The notes under the pieces: generated by a model
The model's database searches: none
Told to the model about the DNA's origin: nothing
The model's input: the letters and a program-made list of their open reading frames with translations, nothing else
Source: JAFGLZ01 sp964622545
GTDB lineage: Bacteria; Planctomycetota; Phycisphaerae; UBA1845; JAFGLZ01
NCBI GenBank assembly: GCA_964622545.1
Contig: CAZUQM010000016.1
Span: 1 to 64,000, forward strand
DNA: 64,000 nt
Direction of reading: 5' to 3'
Part shown: positions 24,045 through 32,639 of the stretch, one piece after another
Numbering within the stretch: the stretch's first letter is position 1
Layout of the letters: each line of letters begins with the position of its first letter
Translations under genes and position numbers: made by a program

Positions 24045-24941
24045 ATGCACGCTGCATCGCTTGCGAAACGTTCGACCTGGATAGCCGCCCTATTCAGCCT
24101 GATGGCCGTATTCGGCTGCGACAGCGGCCTGGGCCAGCTGCTGCTGCCCCTGGTCTGTCCGAATGGCGGCGTCACCGCCGGTGTCATCGAGGACCCGAAC
24201 GACCTCGATCCCAATCAGCTCTGCGATCCCAACACGGTGTGCGATCCGAATTTGATCTGCATCCCTTGCGACCCCAACCAGGTATGCGATCCCAACCTGA
24301 TCTGCACCCCGTGCGACCCCAACGACGTGTGCGATCCCAACCTGATCTGTCCGGTTGAGGAACCCACGATCGCCGGGGTCTGGGAAACCGTGTATGCCAA
24401 CACCGAAGGGGCGTGGGACGATCCGAACGCTTCGCTGGCGCTCATGTTCGAGATGATGGGCAATCCCTTCGAGGCCATGGGCGAACAGGGCGAGGACGTG
24501 GTGAGCTTCATGATCATCGATGAGGAAAACAGGGTCGTGTTTTTCGTCGATTACGAGTCCACAACCAACACACTCCAAGTGGAGCAGACGGGCGAGGGCC
24601 CCGCGCCGAGCGACATGACGTTAGAAGCGCAGGATGACGGCACCTTCATGAAGCAAGATTTCGTCATGATCGACCAGGAAGACAACGGAATCCAGTTCAC
24701 CGTCACCCTGAGCCTGATCGCCTATCCCGCCGAAGAGGACGGGCACTGGTACATGGACCAGAGCTTCACCGTGGACATCATGGCCACACAGGATGGTCCA
24801 CAGGGCACCGAGATCTATGAGGGGGACCAGGCGGTATACCGACTGGACGTGGCGCTCGAACTCAGCCCCTCGGTCTGGCCGACGGTTCGCTATCCCGATG
24901 CGACGTGGGAGATCATCGAGTCCGAAGGGGGAGGCGAGTAG
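24045..24941 (+). CDS. Cys-rich CDPN-repeat lipoprotein (paralogue 1)
   Basis: I do not recognise a named family. The 298-aa product has a lipoprotein signal with its lipid-acceptor cysteine at residue 25 (LMAVFGC). After a conserved LLLPLVCPN segment comes a low-complexity block at about residues 50-104, in which CDPN recurs every five to nine residues (NQLCDPNTVCDPNLICIPC). The remaining ~190 residues are acidic and beta-rich (GVWETVYANTEGAWDDP, ending YPDATWEI). AGGAG precedes the ATG at 24045. The next gene is a close paralogue. The repeated Cys/Asp pairs could form disulfides or bind a metal such as calcium; that is inference. Confidence 0.75.
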   Translation: MHAASLAKRSTWIAALFSLMAVFGCDSGLGQLLLPLVCPNGGVTAGVIEDPNDLDPNQLCDPNTVCDPNLICIPCDPNQVCDPNLICTPCDPNDVCDPNLICPVEEPTIAGVWETVYANTEGAWDDPNASLALMFEMMGNPFEAMGEQGEDVVSFMIIDEENRVVFFVDYESTTNTLQVEQTGEGPAPSDMTLEAQDDGTFMKQDFVMIDQEDNGIQFTVTLSLIAYPAEEDGHWYMDQSFTVDIMATQDGPQGTEIYEGDQAVYRLDVALELSPSVWPTVRYPDATWEIIESEGGGE

Positions 24942-25129
24942 CCTGACCGCCGAGAGGAGGTGGACCGAAGACCCAAACCACGGGCTCGGCTTCAAACCCT
25001 CCTCGCCCTGGCGTTCGCTGTCGGATGCTTCGCAGACCACCGACCTCTCCGGCCGCTCGGTCCCGGTCTTGCGGGCGCAATGGAGAGTTGCTTGAGGGAT
25101 CTGCACGCCCCTTATTAGGAGATGAACCG

Positions 25130-26017
25130 ATGCATACGCCGTCAGCCATGAAACGCTCGGCCTGGGCCGTCACCGTACTGGCCGCGATCACCGTATTCGG
25201 CTGCGACAGCGGCCTGAGCGAGCTGCTGCTGCCCCTGGTCTGTCCAAACTGCGATGTGACCGCCGGCGTGATCGAAGATCCGAACTCGCTTGACCCCAAC
25301 CAGCTTTGCGACCCCAACCTGATTTGCGACACCTGCGACCCCAACCGGGTGTGCGACCCCAACCTGATCTGCATCCCGTGCGACCCCAACGAGGTCTGCG
25401 ATCCCAACCTCGTGTGCCCTGTCGAGGAGGAGGTTCCCACGCTGGCAGGGGTTTGGGAGTCAACCAGCATCGATTGGTCCGGGGCATGGGACGATCCTGA
25501 GGCCCCGTTGGCCGTGGTCCTCACGACCAACGGCAACCCGTTCGCCGACATGGGCAAGGTGCCCGAAGGCTGGCGAGACTTCGTCGTGTTTGATCCGAAT
25601 GACGCCATCGCCTTCGGGTTCTACTATGATCCCGCTTCCGACATCTTGTATGTGGAGCCACCCGAGGAAAACCCCGTCAGCGGCGTCAGCTTCGTCCTGC
25701 AAGACGATGGAACGTTCGCCCTCGAAGACTACGTCATGATGGAAATGGATAACGGGCACGGCATGATCATGAAGTCGACGGGCACCTTCTTCGCCACACC
25801 TGGGCAAGAGGAAGGAACCTGGATCGTCGAGCAGGAGATCCGAGTCCAGGTCACCGCCACGATGGACATGGCAACCGATCCGCCCATCCATGAAGGCGAC
25901 CAGGTTGAGTACACGGTCGTTTCTTCGCACCTGACCGTGCCATCTGCATGGCCGGCGCTACTCTTCCCCGATGCCACATGGGAGATCATGACCCATGAGG
26001 AGGAGCCAAGCGAGTAG
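25130..26017 (+). CDS. Cys-rich CDPN-repeat lipoprotein (paralogue 2)
   Basis: This 295-aa protein is a tandem paralogue of the preceding one. It has the same lipobox cysteine at residue 25 (ITVFGC), the same LLLPLVCPN segment, and the same VTAGVIEDPN-LDPNQLCDPN entry into a CDPN repeat block with a slightly different unit order (CDPNRVCDPNLICIPC). The C-terminal domain keeps the framework (LAGVWESTS, AWDDPEAPLA, DDGTF, and FPDATWEI at the end), though most surface residues differ. The start has AGGAG about 8 nt upstream. The 188-nt gap between the copies suggests a duplication rather than an operon of unrelated genes. Function is unknown. Confidence 0.75.
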   Translation: MHTPSAMKRSAWAVTVLAAITVFGCDSGLSELLLPLVCPNCDVTAGVIEDPNSLDPNQLCDPNLICDTCDPNRVCDPNLICIPCDPNEVCDPNLVCPVEEEVPTLAGVWESTSIDWSGAWDDPEAPLAVVLTTNGNPFADMGKVPEGWRDFVVFDPNDAIAFGFYYDPASDILYVEPPEENPVSGVSFVLQDDGTFALEDYVMMEMDNGHGMIMKSTGTFFATPGQEEGTWIVEQEIRVQVTATMDMATDPPIHEGDQVEYTVVSSHLTVPSAWPALLFPDATWEIMTHEEEPSE

Positions 26018-26399
26018 CGCATTCCGCCAAGCGGCGCTGCTGCTTGAGCCCCGCCCCGGATGTCAGGTCGTGTCGGAAACGGTCGCCCTTTGTGGACACG
26101 AGTCGAACAGAGGGCGGCACCGATCCTTATCCCCTTGTCCAATAAAAGCTTGTACTACTGGCCGCAAACCCGTTTCTCTAATAACAATCTCTCGGGACAC
26201 TGCAGACACGCTTGACTCACCGTGAGCGGAATCCCTATCATGCTCCTTACGTAGCTTCAATTTTGTAACTGAGGCTGCAACTCTTGCAACGGTTCCAAGG
26301 TCGTCCAAACCGACGCCACCGGGCGGGGCGACCTGGATCGGCTTGATAGCCTGCGTTCGGCCTGAGAGCCGTTCGAAGCCCTAAAAGAGGAGAAAGAGC
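26018..26399. other. Spacer with promoter for the small secreted-protein cluster
   Basis: No gene is supported in these 382 bp. The stretch 26130-26290 is AT-richer than its surroundings and carries a well-formed promoter at 26212-26241. Confidence 0.5.
26212..26241 (+). promoter_or_regulatory. Sigma-70 promoter upstream of the four-paralogue cluster
   Basis: TTGACT (26212-26217) and TATCAT (26236-26241) are separated by 18 bp. Both boxes match the consensus at five of six positions. The leader to the ATG at 26400 would be about 150 nt. Confidence 0.6.
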
Positions 26400-26867
26400 A
26401 TGAACGGACCCATCCGCACAAGGACAACCGTGGTCGCCTTGGCACTGATCCTGGCCACGTCGATGGGCGTGGTCTGCACAGGACCTTGCGCCCCCAAGAT
26501 CGCCAACTGCTACGTCGAGAGCATCGCACCGCCCAGCGGGCCTGTCCCCGAGCCCACCGTCGACATCGTGGTCGAGGCCGTCGAGGACAGCACGGTCAAC
26601 GTCTGCTACTTCTTCAGCATCAGCCTCAGTCGCTGGAATGAGCAGCAAGGCTGGTGGGAGTCGGCCGGCATCATGGGCGACTCCGAGTATGGCGAGTGGG
26701 GCACCAGCCCGTCGAGCGAGTGCGCCCGCATGCGCACCATCACCGTCACCTTCCCCAACGTACCCCTGAATCCCGGCGAGAATCGGTTCCGGGTGGAGTC
26801 CTTCCTGGACGGCTGCGACGGTTGGGAGGACGAATGGGAGACCTACGAAGTCACGTACACCCGCTGA
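26400..26867 (+). CDS. Small secreted protein, paralogue 1 of 4
   Basis: The 155-aa product has an N-terminal export signal, followed directly by the cluster motif C-x-GPC-x-P (VVCTGPCAPK). The mature part is predicted to be beta-rich. It ends with the shared block TFPNVPLNPGENRFRVESF and a final VTYT strand. AGAGGAG lies about 9 nt before the ATG. The C-terminal block recalls the edge strands of Ig-like or CARDB-like sandwiches, but no family is recognised. It is the first of four same-strand genes with the same plan, and all may be expressed from the promoter at 26212. Confidence 0.72.
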   Translation: MNGPIRTRTTVVALALILATSMGVVCTGPCAPKIANCYVESIAPPSGPVPEPTVDIVVEAVEDSTVNVCYFFSISLSRWNEQQGWWESAGIMGDSEYGEWGTSPSSECARMRTITVTFPNVPLNPGENRFRVESFLDGCDGWEDEWETYEVTYTR

Positions 26868-26916
26868 TCCCGTAGGCAGAACGCGATCACGAAAGCCATC
26901 CTTGGAGGGCCTGGCC

Positions 26917-27384
26917 ATGCGAGCCGTCTTGTTGAAGTGCCTTGCGCTGCTCGGGATTCTTCTGACCGCCACCGCCGTCGACTGCCTCGGCCCGTGCGCG
27001 CCCGAGTACGTCCACATCACGCTGAGGGATGTCGACCCGGCCGACGGCACCGTCGTCGCCCAGGACACGATCACCTTCACGGTCTCCGGCACCGAGGAGG
27101 TCACCGCTCGGATGTTCTACCAGGGCTACAGTCTCGACTGGGCCGACCTCGAGAGGTTCAACGGCACCCACTGGGTGCATGTCGGGCAGATCCAGTCGTG
27201 GGACAAAGGGTCGTGGGAACCGGCCGGTACCTGTAGCGACATCCGATCCATCGCCATGACGTTCGAGGACGTGGCCCTGGAGCCCGGCCAGAACCGCTTC
27301 CGCGTGGCCATGTGGATCACCGCCAGCGACGTCAACGATTACTGGCTCTACAGCGACGAGGTGACCTACGTCTATCAGCCTTAG
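26917..27384 (+). CDS. Small secreted protein, paralogue 2 of 4
   Basis: The 155-aa product has a signal peptide followed by VDCLGPCAPE. A beta-rich body (VDPADGTVVAQDTITFTVSG) ends with TFEDVALEPGQNRFRVAMW and a final VTYVYQP. GGAGGG at 26903-26908 sets the ATG at 26917; an in-frame TTG at 26902 overlaps that site and is rejected. The body reads like a single Ig-like fold in which the Cys pair near the N-terminus pairs with, for example, the Cys in AGTCSDIRS. The function is unknown. Confidence 0.72.
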   Translation: MRAVLLKCLALLGILLTATAVDCLGPCAPEYVHITLRDVDPADGTVVAQDTITFTVSGTEEVTARMFYQGYSLDWADLERFNGTHWVHVGQIQSWDKGSWEPAGTCSDIRSIAMTFEDVALEPGQNRFRVAMWITASDVNDYWLYSDEVTYVYQP

Positions 27385-27477
27385 ACGTTCCAGGCTGCCA
27401 GACCGGACCGTGCCGCCCGCCTGGGTCGGCCAAGCCTCGAGCGGCAACCCGAAACAGCATCACCGAGGAGGTGGGAT

Positions 27478-27951
27478 GTGAGACACCGTCAAGCGATCTA
27501 CCGGAGCGGCTCCGCCGTCTGCGTCGTGGCCTTGTCCGCAGCGATGATGGGCATGCTCTGCGGGCCGTGTGACCCCAAGCTGGAGGTCTTCTGGACCGAC
27601 GTGGCCCCGCCGGACGGCTCGACCGTCAACGCGCCGGCCACGACCGTCGTCGTGACCGGCACCGAAGAGAAGCACCTGTCGGTCAACTACGAACTGACGT
27701 TCTCCCTGCAACGGCAGACCGCCGGCGGGACCTGGATGCACGCGGCCTCTCTCAGTTCCCTGTCGTCCACGTCCTGGCAGTCGGGCGCGTCCGGTTGCAG
27801 CGAGATCCGGACCAACACCCTGACGTTCGAGGATGTCGCCCTCGACGTCGGCGAGAACGTCTTTCGGGTCAAGACCTACGTCACGTGGTACGACTCGGAC
27901 GAGAAGGCCACGCTCGATGAGGAGCCCTTCCGTTACCTGCGGTACGAGTAG
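27478..27951 (+). CDS. Small secreted protein, paralogue 3 of 4
   Basis: The start is GTG at 27478, with GAGGAGG about 6 nt upstream. The 157-aa product has a longer n-region, a hydrophobic core and then MLCGPCDPK, the cluster motif. The body VAPPDGSTVNAPATTVVVTG parallels the VDPADGTVVAQDT segment of paralogue 2. It finishes with TFEDVALDVGENVFRVKTY and a last strand (FRYLRYE). Three of the four paralogues share the near-identical phrase ending in VFRV or RFRV. No catalytic motif is visible. Confidence 0.72.
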   Translation: MRHRQAIYRSGSAVCVVALSAAMMGMLCGPCDPKLEVFWTDVAPPDGSTVNAPATTVVVTGTEEKHLSVNYELTFSLQRQTAGGTWMHAASLSSLSSTSWQSGASGCSEIRTNTLTFEDVALDVGENVFRVKTYVTWYDSDEKATLDEEPFRYLRYE

Positions 27952-28091
27952 CCGGTCAACCGTCTGTCCACGGCACGATCGGGTCGAACGCTATCTGAGG
28001 CGTCCGTGATCGGGTGAGCCGCGCCCCTCAAGCGGACACGATGATTCCAGCGGCAAGCGGGTGATGTCTTTTCCAGAGGGAGAACGAAACG

Positions 28092-28538
28092 ATGCGAAGT
28101 ACGGTAACCAAGAGCGTCGCCTTGTTGGGTGTCATCCTCATGGCCGGCGGCGTGTGCACACGGTGCGAAACCGACCCGGAGGTCGAGCTCGACGAGCCCA
28201 CGTATCAGATCAACCCGTCGAATCCGGCGCTGGTCACGATCACCGGCACGGGACTCGAGGGCAACTGCCTGAATCAGCCGCCGTATGACGACTACTACCT
28301 CTACGCGCGGCTGATCCACAACGGCGTGCCTCAGCCGGAGATCGGCCCGTACGGCTGGCAGACCGATCCGTATCAGGTGTGCCCGTCCAATGCGAGCCGA
28401 CAATACCGGTCGTTCGAGATCCGCTTCGAGGACGTGCCCTTCGCCTCCGGCGACACCTTCACCGTGCAGGTCCGCTCGAACGAGGGCGAGGGCTTCGACC
28501 CGTTCACCGTCACCAGCCCGATGATCACCGTCCCTTAG
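28092..28538 (+). CDS. Small secreted protein, paralogue 4 of 4 (most diverged)
   Basis: The 148-aa product begins MRSTVTKSVALLGVILMAGG and continues VCTRCETDPE, a diverged form of the C-x-GPC-x-P motif. It has an IPT/Ig-like phrase (NPSNPALVTITGTGLEGNC) and ends with RFEDVPFASGDTFTVQVRS, matching the shared C-terminal block. GAGGGAG lies about 9 nt before the ATG. It is the last gene of the cluster; a stem-loop at 28559-28589 follows. Confidence 0.7.
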   Translation: MRSTVTKSVALLGVILMAGGVCTRCETDPEVELDEPTYQINPSNPALVTITGTGLEGNCLNQPPYDDYYLYARLIHNGVPQPEIGPYGWQTDPYQVCPSNASRQYRSFEIRFEDVPFASGDTFTVQVRSNEGEGFDPFTVTSPMITVP

Positions 28539-28558
28539 CCGACGGCCTCTATCCGCGC

Positions 28559-28589
28559 GGTCGGGCGGGTCCCTTGGGCCTGCCCGACC
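28559..28589. terminator. Stem-loop between convergent genes
   Basis: GGTCGGGC and GCCCGACC form an 8-bp perfect stem with a 15-nt loop. It lies between the last small secreted-protein gene and the convergent repeat protein. It lacks a T tract but is well placed as a bidirectional terminator. Confidence 0.5.
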
Positions 28590-28639
28590 CTTGGAATCGG
28601 TTTGGTGAGGCGGTGAGCCGGCCCGTCCCGACGACCGAC

Positions 28640-30745
28640 TCAGCGGCGAAACCGAACCCCCAGCACCATCAACCCAGCCAGCAACATCGCCAGCGGCAGG
28701 ACCAGCCCACTGCCACAACTGAACACGGCCGTCACGTCCTTATCGGCGTCCATGACAACCGTCGTCGGATTGGCCCCCGTATTGCTGACGTCCCCCTGCC
28801 AATGATCGAAATGGAACCCGCCCGCCGCGTGCGCCGTTAACGTGACGACCTTGCCCGGCAGGTAGAACGGCCCGAGCGGCAGGGCCTCCACCCATCCCTT
28901 GTCCGAGGGGCTTGCGCTGGTGCTGAGTGTGTAGTACGCACCGCCAAGGTGTAGGATGACGCCGTGCCCGCCGACTGCGAACACGTCCTCCGGGCCGCTG
29001 CCCCAGACACCGTCGAGGTCCTCCAGCCCGCTCACGCCTGCGTGCATGGGTCTCCAGCTCGTCCCGTCGTAGTGGAGGATCGTGCCCTCATTGCCCGCCA
29101 CGTAGACGTCGTCGGGACCGCTGCCCCACACCGACCGCAACAGCTTGGTCGTCCCGCTGGTCATCGTCGACCAGCTCGACCCGTTGTACCGCAGGATCAA
29201 CCCGCCATCGCCGACGGCGAAGATCGCGTCGGCCGCGGCGCCCCACACGTCCAGGAGCCGGCCCGTCGTCCCCACCGACACCGGCGACCACAGCTTGCCG
29301 TTGTAGTGCAGGATGGTGGTGTCATAGGTGAAGCCGTTCAGCTCGCCGCCCACGGCGTAGAGGTCGGCCGCGCTGCTACCCCAGACGGCATACAGCCCCG
29401 CCGTGCTTCCGCTGTTCATGGTGATCCAGCTCGAGCCGTTGTAGCGTAGGATGGTCCCGTTCGGGCCCACCGCGAACACGTTGTTCCACCCCGTGCCCCA
29501 GACGCCCTTCAGGGCCTCGCTGCTGCCGCTGGGCACCGGCGACCAGCTCGCCCCGTCGTAGTGCAAAGCCGTGCCCAACTGACCGACGGCCCACACGTTG
29601 CTCGCCGACGTGCCCCAGACGGCCAGCAACTGCATGTCCGTCCCACTGCTCATCGTCGACCAGCTCGAGCCGTTGTAGCGGAGGATCTCGCCGTCGTTGC
29701 CCACCGCCAGGACGTTGGTCGCGCTGCTGCCCCAGACGTTCCATAGGAACTCGCGCGAGCCGGCGGCGCTGCTCATGGTCGTCCACGTCGAGCCGTTGTA
29801 GTGACTGATCGCACCGCCCGAGCCCACGGCGAAGACGTCCGCCGCGCCGCTGCCCCACATCGCCTTCAGCGACCCCGTCGCGCCGGTGTCGATCGTCGAC
29901 CAGGTCGAGCCGTTGTACCGGTAGACCGTGCCGGCGTACCCGACAGCATACACATTGCTTGCACTGGTGCCCCAAACGCCATAGGCGTACGAGGGGCTGC
30001 CCGGCATCTCGGACCAGCTCGAACCGTTGTAGCGCAGGACCGGGCCTCCGGCACCGACGGCGAACACACTCGACGCCCCGCTGCCCCACACCCCCAACAA
30101 CTCCTCATACGGTACCTCGTGGACGACCGACCAGCTCGACCCGTCATAATGAAGGATCTGACCGTCGTATTCGCCGCCGCCGACCATCAACGAGCCTACG
30201 GCGTAGACATCGCCGGCGGCACTGCCCCAGACGGCCGACAGGTCAGCGGTCGTTCCGCTGCTCATCAGCGACCAGCTCGAACCGTTGAAGCGGAGGATCC
30301 GTCCATCCTCGCCCACGGCGATCACGTTGCTCGCGCTGCTGCCCCACACGCCGCGGAGGTTCGACGTCGTCGGGCTGGACATGACCGTCCAACGCGTCCC
30401 GTCGTAACGCACGATCGTCCCGGCATCGCCCACCGCAACGATGGTGCCGGCGCCGCTGCCCCAGATGCCGCTCAGGTTCTGCGTGGTCACCGCATCGACC
30501 ACCGACCACGCAGAGCCGTTGTATCGCAGCATCATCCCCGCATGCCCCACGGCATAGACGTTCCCGCCGCTGCTGCCCCATACCCCGGACAGAAGGCTTC
30601 CCTGCGGCAAGGGGTTCTGCCACTGCCACACCGAGGCATGGGCCTTCGGCAGATGGAAGCCGCCTCCGATGCACGCAAGCCATGCCAGCAGCGCCAATAC
30701 CCGCCGCGACCAGGTCGATGTCGATCGAACGATGTGCCGGTTCAT
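28640..30745 (-). CDS. Exported 14-repeat (VWG-AVG) propeller-like surface protein with C-terminal anchor
   Basis: The 701-aa product has a signal peptide (LLALLAWLACIGGGFHLPKAHA region) and 14 tandem repeats of about 39-46 residues. Each reads roughly VWGSSASNVYAVG, then GTILRYNGSSW, then S or T. Such Trp/Gly repeats are expected to form one or two beta-propellers. After the repeats comes an InlB-B-like 'bacterial repeat' (FHFDHWQGDVSNTGANPTTV) and a terminal hydrophobic helix followed by RFRR, which suggests cell-surface sorting. The start at 30745 is the first good ATG ahead of the signal peptide. It is probably an adhesin or sensor; there is no enzymatic motif. Confidence 0.78.
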   Translation of the reverse strand: MNRHIVRSTSTWSRRVLALLAWLACIGGGFHLPKAHASVWQWQNPLPQGSLLSGVWGSSGGNVYAVGHAGMMLRYNGSAWSVVDAVTTQNLSGIWGSGAGTIVAVGDAGTIVRYDGTRWTVMSSPTTSNLRGVWGSSASNVIAVGEDGRILRFNGSSWSLMSSGTTADLSAVWGSAAGDVYAVGSLMVGGGEYDGQILHYDGSSWSVVHEVPYEELLGVWGSGASSVFAVGAGGPVLRYNGSSWSEMPGSPSYAYGVWGTSASNVYAVGYAGTVYRYNGSTWSTIDTGATGSLKAMWGSGAADVFAVGSGGAISHYNGSTWTTMSSAAGSREFLWNVWGSSATNVLAVGNDGEILRYNGSSWSTMSSGTDMQLLAVWGTSASNVWAVGQLGTALHYDGASWSPVPSGSSEALKGVWGTGWNNVFAVGPNGTILRYNGSSWITMNSGSTAGLYAVWGSSAADLYAVGGELNGFTYDTTILHYNGKLWSPVSVGTTGRLLDVWGAAADAIFAVGDGGLILRYNGSSWSTMTSGTTKLLRSVWGSGPDDVYVAGNEGTILHYDGTSWRPMHAGVSGLEDLDGVWGSGPEDVFAVGGHGVILHLGGAYYTLSTSASPSDKGWVEALPLGPFYLPGKVVTLTAHAAGGFHFDHWQGDVSNTGANPTTVVMDADKDVTAVFSCGSGLVLPLAMLLAGLMVLGVRFRR

Positions 30746-31119
30746 AGGTCTCGCCCCTTCCTCAAACGTGGCGTGTCGTTCATCTCCGGCGCGCACCGCG
30801 GGAGCGCCTCCGAAGACAACCCCCTTTCCAGGCGCGCAGAGCCGTAACCAAACCCCCACTGTAGGGGAAGTCGGCCACGAAGACAACATCAATGTGATTG
30901 TGGTTTCTCATCATCCGATAAAGACGGCCGGACTCGCCCAAGCACGCTCGGGCCCAGAGGTTTCTACCCAGCCAGGGCCTGCCCGCCACCGCGTCCGGAT
31001 CCTGGCCCCACCGCGCCCGAGCCCATCGCGCTTGCGGCCCGGACGCCCTTCGTCGATAACGTAGCCGGCGTCACGCACGCCGGAACCAGACCGACTCAAA
31101 CCGCGACCGAGGAGCACCC
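30746..31119. other. Divergent promoter spacer
   Basis: This 374-bp spacer lies between two divergent exported-protein genes. A CCCC-N7-GGGG mini-hairpin lies near 30866, with an AT-richer patch at 30885-30925. No clear promoter pair or RNA gene was recognised. Confidence 0.45.
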
Positions 31120-32586
31120 ATGATGCGTACTCGCACGTCGTTGAAGGCCACGATCGCCGCCGCGGTCCTCTGCATCGCCAAGGGCGTGGCCACTGCTCAG
31201 GGCGTCTCGGCCGGGGACGACGACGCTATCCAGGCCGCCATCGACGCCAACCCCGGGAAGGTCGTGGTCGTCCCGCCGGGCGACCACCGCCTCACCAAGA
31301 AGCTGCGCATCGGCGCGGCCGGCGGTGGGCTCGTCGGCTTCGGACGGATCATCCAGACCAACCCCGCCGAGCCGATCCTCGAGATCGAGCACGCCTCCGG
31401 CGTCTGCGTCCGCGACGTCACCCTCGCCCGCGCCGACGGCAAGCAAGACGCCACCGCCCCGGGCCTGTTCGTCTGGGACTCTCGCCACGTCGTCATCGAC
31501 GGCGTCCAGGTCATCGACAACCACGCTCGCGACGCGGCCATCGAGCTCCGCGAGACGCGCGACTGCACCGTCCGCAACGCCCGCGTCCTGAACTACAAAC
31601 GGATCGCCGTCGACGACCGCACCGACTCGCCGCACTACGGCTACGCCTTCCACTGCATCGACGGTACGGGCATCATGGTCCGCGAGAGTACCGGCACGAT
31701 CCTCAGTGGAAACCGCATCGTCGAGAGCCGCCTGCTACCCACGCGCGACCTCAAGGGCAAGCACAAACTCGGCAAGCTCACGAAGGGCCGTCATCCCAGC
31801 AAACCCGGCAAGCTCGCCGTCGGCGTGCTCCTCCGCGGCCGCGTCGACAACTGGCACCAGGGATCGGCCATCGTCGTCACCAGCCCGACCAAAACCCGAC
31901 GAATCCACGTCATCGACAACGACCTCGTCAACGCCGCCCAGGGCATCGACATCCACGCCGACCACGTCGTCTGCCGCGGCAACACGATCGACCACGCCAT
32001 GATCGGCATCAAGGCCACCCACGGCAGCCAGCACCTCCTCATCGACGGCAACCTCATCAGCCACGTCGACCTGTGGGGCATCCTGCTGAACCCCGGCGCG
32101 TCCTCGCACCGCGCGGCCCCCGCCAAACCAGGCAAGCCGGGCGAGGCCGACGAGCAACCCGCCCAACCCGCCAACGTCGACGGCGGGACCCTCATCCGCG
32201 GCAACATCATCACCGCCTACGGCTACGGCCACGAATACTGGAACTGGGGCGGGCGAGCCGACGATCTGGGCAGCAGCTACGCCATCGCCCTCTACGCCGG
32301 ACAGCTACCGACCAACCCGCCGCTGAGCGACGTCCTCATCCAGGGGAACATCGTCTACCACACCGGCCGCGACGGGCGTGTCATCGCCGGAGCCAAACAG
32401 GACTCATCCGGGGCGACCGGCGGCAAGGTCGTCAAGGACGCGCCTCGGTACCGCTACGCCGTCTACGTCGGCGGCTGGCACGGACCCCACCAGCGTGACC
32501 CCAGCTTCCCCCGCGATCTCCATTTCGCCGACAACCTCTTCCACCCCGGCACGCAAGGCGTAAGCAACGTCGAGCTCAAGCCGTAA
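31120..32586 (+). CDS. Secreted right-handed parallel beta-helix protein (pectate-lyase-like fold)
   Basis: The 488-aa product has a signal peptide ending near ATAQG. A pectate-lyase-3-type entry follows (DDAIQAAIDANPGKVVVVPPG). Many short beta-helix coils come next, for example HVVIDGVQVIDNHAR, IHVIDNDLVNAAQGIDIHADHVVCRGNTIDHAMIG, LLIDGNLISHVDLWGILL and VLIQGNIVYHTGRDG. Proteins with this fold bind or cleave polysaccharides such as pectin or alginate. A charged insert near residues 205-235 and a Pro/Ala-rich one near 330-350 interrupt the helix. GAGGAG precedes the ATG. Enzymatic activity cannot be assigned. Confidence 0.82.
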   Translation: MMRTRTSLKATIAAAVLCIAKGVATAQGVSAGDDDAIQAAIDANPGKVVVVPPGDHRLTKKLRIGAAGGGLVGFGRIIQTNPAEPILEIEHASGVCVRDVTLARADGKQDATAPGLFVWDSRHVVIDGVQVIDNHARDAAIELRETRDCTVRNARVLNYKRIAVDDRTDSPHYGYAFHCIDGTGIMVRESTGTILSGNRIVESRLLPTRDLKGKHKLGKLTKGRHPSKPGKLAVGVLLRGRVDNWHQGSAIVVTSPTKTRRIHVIDNDLVNAAQGIDIHADHVVCRGNTIDHAMIGIKATHGSQHLLIDGNLISHVDLWGILLNPGASSHRAAPAKPGKPGEADEQPAQPANVDGGTLIRGNIITAYGYGHEYWNWGGRADDLGSSYAIALYAGQLPTNPPLSDVLIQGNIVYHTGRDGRVIAGAKQDSSGATGGKVVKDAPRYRYAVYVGGWHGPHQRDPSFPRDLHFADNLFHPGTQGVSNVELKP

Positions 32587-32639
32587 CGTTCCACCGCCGC
32601 TCTCTTGCCATACCCAGCCCGATCACCGATAACACCGCC

